DNA of 64,000 nt from Sphaerospermopsis sp. SIO1G1 (GTDB lineage: Bacteria > Cyanobacteriota > Cyanobacteriia > Cyanobacteriales > Nostocaceae), in contig JAAHFX010000002.1 in the NCBI GenBank assembly GCA_010672785.1, forward strand, positions 1,056,411 through 1,120,410, read 5' to 3'. Every line of letters begins with the position of its first letter. Position 1 is the stretch's first letter. Under the pieces are notes generated by a model, which ran no database searches, had not been told where the DNA came from, and saw only the letters and a list, made by a program, of their open reading frames with translations. The position numbers were made by a program, and so were the translations under genes. This document shows, one piece after another, positions 56,909 to 64,000 of this stretch.

Positions 56909-59900
56909 ATGAACAATTTTGATTTTTCACCACATCATCAATATGACATGAACCAACTTCATACACCTGGTTACATACAAAGTCATGGCATATTAATATG
57001 TTTAGAAATTCCCAGTTTAAGAATATTGCAAGTTAGTGAAAATGTAGAAGAATTTTTAGGGATATCACCCAGACAGTTATTAGGTAAAAAATTAGATTTT
57101 TTATTACTTTCTGAACAGATAGAATTAATTATTAATTCCTTAAATAACAAAACAAATAGCTTTATTCATCTACTAAACATACCAGATCGGCAACATCAAG
57201 AAATAGATATAAATATTTTTTTAGGAATTTTTTATCAATCTTCTAACTTATTAATTTTAGAACTAGAACCCCATGAAAATGAAAATCTGAGCCAAGATAA
57301 ATTTATTCAATATACCCATCAATTAGAAGCATCAACATATAACATTAACAATGCTTCCCACTCATCAGAACTATATCAAATTATAGCCAGAGAAGTTAGA
57401 AAAATAAATCAATTTGATCGAGTCATGATTTATAAATTTGAAATTGATGGTAGTGGTGTAGTAATTGGAGAAGATAAACGTCATGACATAGAAAGTTATA
57501 TAGGACTACACTATCCCCCTGGTGATGTTCCTCAACAAGCAAAAGAACTTTATTATCAAAATTGGTTGCGAATAATTCCTGATGTCAACTATCAACCAGT
57601 TAAAATTCTTAAAATTGATCATCCTCTCAACCAAAAACCATTAGATTTAAGTTATTCCTATTTGAGAAGTATTTCACCTTGTCATCTACAATACCTCAAA
57701 AACATGGGGGTATTTGCTTCACTATCCATATCGCTAATTCATGAACAAAAGCTGTGGGGTTTAATTATCTGTCATCATTATTCACCAAAAACAGTTAATT
57801 ATGAAACTCGCAAAATTTGTAAATTAATTGGACAATTTTCATCCACTCAATTAATTAATCATCAAGAAAAAGAACTAAATATTTATCGCCAACAAATAAG
57901 ACTAATTCAAACACAAATCAACCAAAATTTTACTAATGAATTAGATGATATTGGGAATATTTTTAAACGCCATAAAACAAGCTTACTCAATTTAGTAAAT
58001 GCCAGCGGTGCAGCAATTTTATTACAAAACAAAATCATTTGCATTGGTAACACACCCTCAGTTCCAGACACCCAAGAGTTAGTTAATTGGGTATTAGAAC
58101 AAAAAGAAAAAGAAATCTTTCACACTGACTCTTTATTAAAGTTGTATCCACCAGCCAAAGAATTCAATCATATCGCCAGTGGCATTTTAACAATTTCCAT
58201 AGTTATCCACCAGCATTCCTATCATATTATTTGGTTTAGACCAGAACAAATACAGACTGTAAATTGGGCAGGTAACCCATCAGATTCAATCTCTATAGAT
58301 GGAAATAATCATCAAGACCTTACCCCACGTAAATCCTTTGCACTCTGGAAGCAAACCGTAAAAAATCAATCACTTCCTTGGCAAGAATTTGAAATTGAAG
58401 TAGCACAAGAAATGAGAAATAGCCTCATGCTTTTCGCCTTAGAATTTTCCCAATTAGCATTACAAAAAGCGGCAGAAGAAGCAGAGGAAGCAGAAACTGC
58501 TAACCGTTATAAAAGCCAATTTCTGGCCAAAATGAGTCATGAATTAAGAACACCACTCAATGCAATTTTAGGGTTTGCAGAAATACTCACTCGTAATAGT
58601 TCCCTCTCCACAGAAGAAAAAGAACATTTAGATATTATTACTCGTAGTGGTGAACATCTACTATCTCTTATCAACGATGTGCTAGAAATGTCTAAAATTG
58701 AAGCTGGTAAATTAGCTTTAAACGAAACTTACTTTGATTTACATCGTCTGATATTTTCTCTACAAGAAATGTTTACTATCAAAGCATCAGATAAAGGTTT
58801 AACTTTAATCACCGAATTTAGTCCAGATGTAGGTCAGTATGTATTTGGTGATGAAGGTAAACTCAGGCAAATATTGATTAATTTAATTGGCAACGCCATC
58901 AAATTTACCGTTGTTGGTCACATTTTCATTAAAGTATCTTATCCACAAAATACAATTTTTTCCAAATCAGCAGCGGGTAAAATAATGGTTGAATTTAACG
59001 TAGAAGATACAGGTACAGGAATTTTAGAAGAAGACCAAGAATTAATCTTTGAAGCTTTTTTACAAGCTAAAAGTGCTACACAATTTATGCAAGGTACTGG
59101 ACTAGGACTATCAATTAGTCGTCAATTTGCCAGACTGATGGGTGGCGACATTACAGTTGACAGCATTGTCAATCAAGGAACAACTTTTACTTGTCAAGTA
59201 CAACTGCAAATAGTAGATAAATTAGATGTATGTACCCCAGTTAAAAATACTAAAAAAGTCCTTAGTTTAGCACCAGGACAACCAAAATATAGAATCTTAA
59301 TTGTTGAAGATATTGTAGAAAATAGATTGTTATTAGAAAGACTTTTAAAATCTGTAGGTTTTGATATTTATGCAGTTAGCAATGGTCTAGAAGCAGTAAA
59401 AGCCTGCCAACATTGGCAACCCCATTTAATTTGGATGGATATACAAATGCCAATTATGAATGGTTTAGAAGCAACTAAAGCAATTCGAGCTACGGAGACA
59501 GGAAAAAATATCACTATCATTGCACTTACAGCTAGTGCTTTTGCAGAAGATAGAAAAGAAATATTACAAGTAGGTTGTGATGATGTTATTTCTAAACCAT
59601 TTACTGAAAATACCCTGTTTAGTAAACTCACAGAATATTTGAATATTTCCTATGTTTATGTAGATCGAAATCATCATCATCAAAAGAAAAATTTACGGTC
59701 AAATAAATTGACATCAGAAAATCTCAGAATTATGCCACAAAAATGGATAAATCAAGTTTATGAAGCAGCGAAAATCATTGATGAGCAAAAATTATATGAA
59801 TTATTCATAGAAATACCTCAAGAGCATCATCAAATAGCAGATAAACTCAAAAAATTAGTTGATAACTTCCAATTAGAAACTATTATGAATTTAACTGATA

Positions 59901-59926
59901 TAAATAATTTCCAAAATTACAATTAG
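56909..59926 (+). CDS. Phytochrome hybrid histidine kinase
   Basis: 1005 residues from the ATG at 56909 (the frame is open from a TTG at 56900). PAS domain (HTPGYIQSHG, residues 17-120), GAF with YPPGDVPQQAKELY (Asp of the PxSDIP region) and the bilin-binding Cys258 followed by His in SPCHLQYLKNMGVFASLSISLI, corresponding to Cph1 Cys259; PHY domain with the tongue motif PRKSFALWK. Then HisKA with His544 (KMSHELRTPLNAILGF), HATPase_c, and a receiver with the acidic pair VED and phospho-Asp844 (MDIQMP). An extra ~110-residue tail follows. It is a likely red/far-red photosensor, with output to the GGDEF gene 13 bases downstream. Confidence 0.92.
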   Translation: MNNFDFSPHHQYDMNQLHTPGYIQSHGILICLEIPSLRILQVSENVEEFLGISPRQLLGKKLDFLLLSEQIELIINSLNNKTNSFIHLLNIPDRQHQEIDINIFLGIFYQSSNLLILELEPHENENLSQDKFIQYTHQLEASTYNINNASHSSELYQIIAREVRKINQFDRVMIYKFEIDGSGVVIGEDKRHDIESYIGLHYPPGDVPQQAKELYYQNWLRIIPDVNYQPVKILKIDHPLNQKPLDLSYSYLRSISPCHLQYLKNMGVFASLSISLIHEQKLWGLIICHHYSPKTVNYETRKICKLIGQFSSTQLINHQEKELNIYRQQIRLIQTQINQNFTNELDDIGNIFKRHKTSLLNLVNASGAAILLQNKIICIGNTPSVPDTQELVNWVLEQKEKEIFHTDSLLKLYPPAKEFNHIASGILTISIVIHQHSYHIIWFRPEQIQTVNWAGNPSDSISIDGNNHQDLTPRKSFALWKQTVKNQSLPWQEFEIEVAQEMRNSLMLFALEFSQLALQKAAEEAEEAETANRYKSQFLAKMSHELRTPLNAILGFAEILTRNSSLSTEEKEHLDIITRSGEHLLSLINDVLEMSKIEAGKLALNETYFDLHRLIFSLQEMFTIKASDKGLTLITEFSPDVGQYVFGDEGKLRQILINLIGNAIKFTVVGHIFIKVSYPQNTIFSKSAAGKIMVEFNVEDTGTGILEEDQELIFEAFLQAKSATQFMQGTGLGLSISRQFARLMGGDITVDSIVNQGTTFTCQVQLQIVDKLDVCTPVKNTKKVLSLAPGQPKYRILIVEDIVENRLLLERLLKSVGFDIYAVSNGLEAVKACQHWQPHLIWMDIQMPIMNGLEATKAIRATETGKNITIIALTASAFAEDRKEILQVGCDDVISKPFTENTLFSKLTEYLNISYVYVDRNHHHQKKNLRSNKLTSENLRIMPQKWINQVYEAAKIIDEQKLYELFIEIPQEHHQIADKLKKLVDNFQLETIMNLTDINNFQNYN

Positions 59927-59939
59927 GACATTTTAAACA

Positions 59940-60959
59940 ATGTTTAACTCTGAGTCATTTTCTCAAAGTCATTATCAAATCTTAATTGTTGATGATAATC
60001 CAGATAATTTACGCCTCCTATCTAAAATCCTAGAATCAAAGGGAATTAAAGTTAAAAAAACAATCAGTGGTAAAATTGCCATTCAAGCAGCAAAAATAGA
60101 AGCACCAGACTTAATATTATTGGATATTAATATGCCAGAAATGAATGGTTATCAAGTTTGTCAGCAATTAAAATCAGATTCAAAAACTGCTCAAATTCCC
60201 GTAATTTTTATTAGTGCTTTGGATAACACTAGAGATAAAATTATGGCTTTTGAAATTGGTGGTGTTGATTATATTACCAAACCATTTCAAGAATTAGAAG
60301 TAGTAGCTAGAGTCAAAAATCAATTGTTAATTTATCAACAAAAACAACAACTAATTGATCAAAATAAACTTTTACAAATAGAAATAGAAGAACGCCAAAA
60401 AGTTGAAGATGCGCTACTAGTAGCAAACAATAAACTAAGACGTTTTGCACTTTTAGATGGTTTAACAGGAGTGTCAAATAGAAGGAGATTTGATGAATAT
60501 TTAAAGTTAGAATGGCAAAGACTAGCTCAGGAAAAATTACCTTTTTCTTTAATATTATGTGATGTAGACTTTTTTAAGCATTATAATGATACCTATGGAC
60601 ATTTAGCTGGTGATGATTGTTTAAAAAAAATAGCTCAAACAATCCAAATATCTATTAAAAATCCCGTAGATTTATTATCTCGTTATGGTGGTGAAGAATT
60701 TGCCATCATTCTTCCAGGTACTAATAATCAAGCAGCTGTAAATTTAGCAGAAGAAGTTCGCCAAACAGTTTATAATCTCAAAATCCCCCATCAAACATCT
60801 TCAGTATATGGTTATGTCACCTTGAGTCTGGGAGTAGCAACAACTATACCTAACCTCAAAAATTCTCCTGATACCCTAATTAATAAATGTGATAAAGTTC
60901 TTTATCTAGCTAAATCACAAGGAAAAAATAGAGTTGTTACTGAAAAGATGATTTCATAA
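59940..60959 (+). CDS. PleD-like response regulator/diguanylate cyclase
   Basis: 339 residues: receiver domain (about 12-130; LIVDDNPDNLRLL, phospho-Asp in LILLDINMP, Lys in YITKPF), a coiled-coil linker (about 135-165), and a GGDEF domain (about 170-335) with the active motif RYGGEEF at 248-254 and LSLGVAT. Makes cyclic di-GMP. The allosteric I-site RxxD five residues before GGEEF reads NPVD, so feedback inhibition may be lost. Starts 13 bases after the phytochrome kinase stop and is almost certainly co-transcribed, giving light-controlled c-di-GMP. Confidence 0.93.
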   Translation: MFNSESFSQSHYQILIVDDNPDNLRLLSKILESKGIKVKKTISGKIAIQAAKIEAPDLILLDINMPEMNGYQVCQQLKSDSKTAQIPVIFISALDNTRDKIMAFEIGGVDYITKPFQELEVVARVKNQLLIYQQKQQLIDQNKLLQIEIEERQKVEDALLVANNKLRRFALLDGLTGVSNRRRFDEYLKLEWQRLAQEKLPFSLILCDVDFFKHYNDTYGHLAGDDCLKKIAQTIQISIKNPVDLLSRYGGEEFAIILPGTNNQAAVNLAEEVRQTVYNLKIPHQTSSVYGYVTLSLGVATTIPNLKNSPDTLINKCDKVLYLAKSQGKNRVVTEKMIS

Positions 60960-61548
60960 ATCAGGATATTTTTATAAAATTTTTATATCATTTTATTCAA
61001 TTTTTACAAGTTATTCTATCTAATAAATAGACAATTCTTATAGTAATGAGGGTTTGCTGAAAAAGTGTTTCCGTGGAGACTAGGGAACTCTTAACAGGCA
61101 ACAGGAAGGAGTTTTGGATGTCTGTTATCCCAAAAGTTATTGAAAGTTTAGAGTCTAAATACACAGTTTTCCAAGTCTTCGGAGCAAAAGCTTGCACTTT
61201 TTGACCAGAAAAAAAGGCTAGAATCTTCACTTTATCTTGCTTTCAGAGTTATTCAGCAAGCCCTGATTAGGCAAAATTAAGATATTGAAGAGGTACTGAG
61301 AACTGAAATGACAGTTTATTCTTTATCATAAACTCATAAAACTAAGTATTTTTGTAAAAATCTTTCCGAAACAAGACACTTAGTTGCTAGTGATTATGAT
61401 TATATCTATACTGATGGGAGTGTATATTTATAGGCATAAGTCACTTAGTAGGTTTATGTACTCTGTAATTAATCACTTACTTACAACCGAGAAATATATC
61501 ATCTAGTATTAGGGATTAGATGACAAGTCCTGGATTAGGTTTTTGTAG
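60960..61548. other. Gap with a full MITE-like element
   Basis: Contains the element at 61049-61264 and then about 280 AT-rich bases without recognisable features before the degenerate GGDEF gene. A 77-codon leftward frame at 60997-61230 is inside the element and not a gene. Confidence 0.6.
61049..61264. mobile_element. Full MITE-like element, AGGGTTTGCTGA family
   Basis: 216 bases with perfectly placed inverted ends AGGGTTTGCTGA and TCAGCAAGCCCT (one mismatch). Interior shares CGTGGAGACTAGGGAACTCTTAACAGG-type sequence (61072-61097) and GCTTGCACTTTTT with other copies. It separates the diguanylate cyclase from its broken paralogue. Confidence 0.75.
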
Positions 61549-62250
61549 TTGAGAAAAAATATCAAATTTAAAATCCTAAAATCCGGATTGTCAGGCAAAA
61601 TTCAGTTTAAGTATTTAAAGGAATATAAAATATTAGTACAAGTACAACGTAAACTAATTAGTTATGATCATAAGCAAGCACTTATTCAATATCATCAACC
61701 ACTAGGAAAAAAAATGGATGAACATAGACAATTAATCAATGATTTAGTTTCTAGCAATCAGAGTTTACAACCAGTCATGATTTTTGATCCTGTTACTCAG
61801 ATAGCTCACCGAAAAACATTTGATGAATACTTAAACATCCAATGGAAACAACTAGATAAAGAACAATCACCCTTATCTTTATTACTGTGTAATTTTGATT
61901 TTTCACTCCAGATAGATAATACCCTCCAAGATAAAATCCTACAACAAGTAGCTCAAGTTACCAAATCAATTACAAAAAGATCAGGTGATTTTGTGGCTCG
62001 CTATGAGAATTATAAATTTGCTATTATCTTACCTAAAACTGACTCTCAAGGTGCTATTTATTTAGGAAAATTGATGAGAGAACAAGTAGAACAGGTAAAG
62101 CTAAATAATCCTGAACTTACAGACGGTAAAAACTTTAGTTTAAGTATAGGAGTTGCTACTATTGTTCCCAGTAAGAAAATGATTCCACAGAGTTTAATAG
62201 ATTTAGTAGAACAAGCTATCTATAAATCGAAATTATCAGGTAAAGGTTGA
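61549..62250 (+). CDS. Degenerate GGDEF protein, truncated paralogue of the upstream cyclase
   Basis: 233 residues from a TTG at 61549, or 178 from an ATG at 61714 that has AGGA 7 bases upstream and is the better start. From about residue 24 it aligns with the linker and GGDEF domain of the upstream protein (FDEYLNIQWKQL vs FDEYLKLEWQRL; PLSLLLCNFDFS vs PFSLILCDVDFF; LSIGVAT). The receiver domain is missing. The active motif is RYENYKF instead of RYGGEEF, and the metal Asp is Asn (CNFDF), so it cannot make c-di-GMP. It may be a decaying duplicate or a non-catalytic partner. Confidence 0.75.
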   Translation: MRKNIKFKILKSGLSGKIQFKYLKEYKILVQVQRKLISYDHKQALIQYHQPLGKKMDEHRQLINDLVSSNQSLQPVMIFDPVTQIAHRKTFDEYLNIQWKQLDKEQSPLSLLLCNFDFSLQIDNTLQDKILQQVAQVTKSITKRSGDFVARYENYKFAIILPKTDSQGAIYLGKLMREQVEQVKLNNPELTDGKNFSLSIGVATIVPSKKMIPQSLIDLVEQAIYKSKLSGKG

Positions 62251-62342
62251 TATAACAATTTCTTTGCTGATAAAAGATAAAGTCTTTTAGTTGTAAGGAA
62301 AAATCACAGTTCTGAATCATATCCCCGACTGCTGTTAGCATT

Positions 62343-62381
62343 AGGACTTACGAAATTGGGAACAGGTTTTGTGTAAGTCCT
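62343..62381. repeat. Miniature AGGACTTACG element
   Basis: AGGACTTACG at the left and GTGTAAGTCCT at the right enclose only ~18 bases (39 total), the shortest member of this family in the window. It lies between the convergent degenerate GGDEF and selO genes and could form a hairpin there. Confidence 0.65.
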
Positions 62382-62438
62382 GAGCCGTTGAAAATTGATT
62401 GATATAATAGTAAAATTAGTCGAGGATCTAAAATTCAA

Positions 62439-63890
62439 TTAACATTGGAATTGCCTAACTAAATCATAAAAAGGCTGCCAATTATCTGCTTCTACAATCG
62501 GTTGCCAAATCTCCTCAATTACAGGTCTTAATAAATTAGCTTGGGGGTTATATTTAGTTAAATTTTGAGCGATAACTTCAATTTGCTCAGGAGCAAAATT
62601 ATTGAGAATTTTATGATAAAGAATGCACCAATTATCAAAAGCAACTAATGCGCCTCCAGCAGGTACAATCTCAGAACCATTCATAACTAAACCAGGCTCA
62701 TCTCGCCATTTAATTGAAAAAGTCCGTGCCATATCTGCAAAGAATTGATGATAGTTAATTTTACTTTCTTGTAGAAAAGTAATCGTTAATTCTAATAAAT
62801 CATCAGCTTCGGGAAATGATGAATCCTCAAAACCCAATTTTTTCAACATCAAATGACGATATTCAATTCGATAGTATTTAGAGAACTTACTTAAACCATG
62901 TTGTAAATCACGAATATCAATAATTGCTTTTAATGGTTCTTGCAGTAGCTCCAAATTCAAATGACAAATACTTGGTTGCTGACCGTAACAATAGCGACGA
63001 TAATAGTCAAAATAGGCGGCAGTAAAGTAGATATCATAGTTAGGAATAAAGGCATAAGGGCCGTAATCAAAACTTTCTCCAGTAATGGACATATTATCAG
63101 TATTTAAAACTGCATGGCAAAAACCAGCCGCCATCCATTGTGCTACTAATTCTGCCACTCTTTTCACTAATTCAGCATAAAATAAAGCATATTTATCAGT
63201 TTCATTACTCAGGTTTTGATAATATTCATCAATTACATGATCTAATAGTTTTTGAGTTAAATCAGTACGTTTTAAATAATGTAATCTTTCAAAAGTACCA
63301 AACCGAATATGAGATTTACTCATTCTAATCATAACTGATGAACGGGTTGGGGAAGGTTCATCTCCACGCCATAAACCTAAACCTGTTTCAATCATACTTA
63401 AACAACGAGAAGTTCTCACTCCTAAACGGTTTAATACTTCCGCTGCTAAAACTTCCCTGACTCCACCTTTAAGGGTAAGCATTCCATCACCACCACGGGA
63501 GTAAGGAGTTCTTCCTGAACCTTTAGTACCAAAGTCATATAATTCGTGATCAATTCCCCTAACTTGTCCGTAAAGAAACCCTCTTCCATCACCTAAATGG
63601 GGATTATATTGACCAAATTGATAACCATGATAACGTAGTGCTAAAAAGGGTTTTCTACCTTGAAATTTGCCAAAAGCTGTGATGAAATCTTCGTCTTTTA
63701 CTGTTGTGGGATCAAGTCCTAATTGCGGCAATACTGCATCATTACGCCAACGTAAAATATGTTGAGGAAATTCTTCGGCGGCGACTTCATCATAGTAATC
63801 ATTACCTAAAGATTCTAAGGATTTTTCATAGTTGAGAGTGAGTAAAGGATTACTAGAATCTGTGTGCTGTGAGATTTCGATAAGTGTCAT
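62439..63890 (-). CDS. selO: Protein adenylyltransferase SelO (YdiU/UPF0061)
   Basis: Pseudokinase-fold enzyme that transfers AMP from ATP to proteins (redox-linked AMPylation in E. coli). 483 residues. Family blocks visible: [97 protein letters not shown] (catalytic Asn-Asp region) and the downstream Asp in NYDI. Length matches the family. Convergent with the degenerate GGDEF gene. Confidence 0.93.
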   Translation of the reverse strand: MTLIEISQHTDSSNPLLTLNYEKSLESLGNDYYDEVAAEEFPQHILRWRNDAVLPQLGLDPTTVKDEDFITAFGKFQGRKPFLALRYHGYQFGQYNPHLGDGRGFLYGQVRGIDHELYDFGTKGSGRTPYSRGGDGMLTLKGGVREVLAAEVLNRLGVRTSRCLSMIETGLGLWRGDEPSPTRSSVMIRMSKSHIRFGTFERLHYLKRTDLTQKLLDHVIDEYYQNLSNETDKYALFYAELVKRVAELVAQWMAAGFCHAVLNTDNMSITGESFDYGPYAFIPNYDIYFTAAYFDYYRRYCYGQQPSICHLNLELLQEPLKAIIDIRDLQHGLSKFSKYYRIEYRHLMLKKLGFEDSSFPEADDLLELTITFLQESKINYHQFFADMARTFSIKWRDEPGLVMNGSEIVPAGGALVAFDNWCILYHKILNNFAPEQIEVIAQNLTKYNPQANLLRPVIEEIWQPIVEADNWQPFYDLVRQFQC

Positions 63891-64000
63891 TTTTAGTAAT
63901 TTAGTAATTTTTAATTGTTGTTATTTTTATTTTACATTATTAGTTATTAGTCATTAGTCAAAATCTTTAACCCCATCACCCCATCACCCCACCTCCCATC

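Noticed and set aside
60997..61230. 77-codon leftward frame after the cyclase
   Set aside because: Almost entirely inside the MITE-like element.

Overview
The window is chromosomal DNA of a filamentous, probably nitrogen-fixing (Nostocales) cyanobacterium of the Anabaena/Dolichospermum/Aphanizomenon kind. The evidence is: many HIP1 octamers (GCGATCGC), low GC, 7-bp tandem repeats between genes (the STRR type described in Anabaena-like genomes), a kaiABC operon with a very short KaiA, a cyanobacterial phytochrome, FtsH2-type protease, Ycf20, a photosystem II S4-domain protein and a plant-type glycerate kinase. The genus is an inference; no 16S gene is present.

Layout. 1-6.5 kb: end of purN, a phosphohexomutase, a glycerophosphodiester phosphodiesterase, a VWA-domain protein and ligA. 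6.5-9.7 kb: an accessory patch with a decayed gene, a lone cyclodipeptide synthase (CDPS), a small membrane protein, the S4-domain protein and a tiny HEPN-like protein. 9.8-18.2 kb: a fused DhaM phosphotransferase, a J-like membrane protein, an OmpR-type regulator, hisIE and hemL, separated by long non-coding gaps. 18.2-26.6 kb: repeat-rich DNA with a metallothionein under a probable SmtB-type operator, a Ser/Thr kinase with pentapeptide repeats, an M23 peptidase, a ComFB-like protein, tRNA-Asp, gltX and an exported protein. 26.6-34.4 kb: three leftward genes for STAND/AAA-like ATPases. Two of them are single-pass membrane proteins that join a cytoplasmic ATPase to a periplasmic ABC-type ligand-binding domain. 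35-43.7 kb: ftsH, a PEP-CTERM protein, a TolC-type protein and kaiABC. 44.7-55.5 kb: a hybrid histidine kinase with pseudo-receivers, an ArnT-like glycosyltransferase, a MoxR-DUF58-transglutaminase set and Ycf20. 55.7-64 kb: glycerate kinase, a phytochrome kinase with a PleD-like diguanylate cyclase and a broken paralogue of it, and SelO.

Best candidates for something new: (1) the ATPase-transmembrane-periplasmic-binding-protein pair at 26627-32839, with a third soluble ATPase alongside, which looks like a ligand-gated transmembrane STAND receptor system; (2) the lone CDPS at 6944-7651, whose active-site pattern mixes features of the two known subfamilies. The intergenic DNA also carries at least four dispersed repeat families. 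The clearest is a ~215-bp element with inverted ends AGGGTTTGCTGA. No transposase gene was seen in the window.
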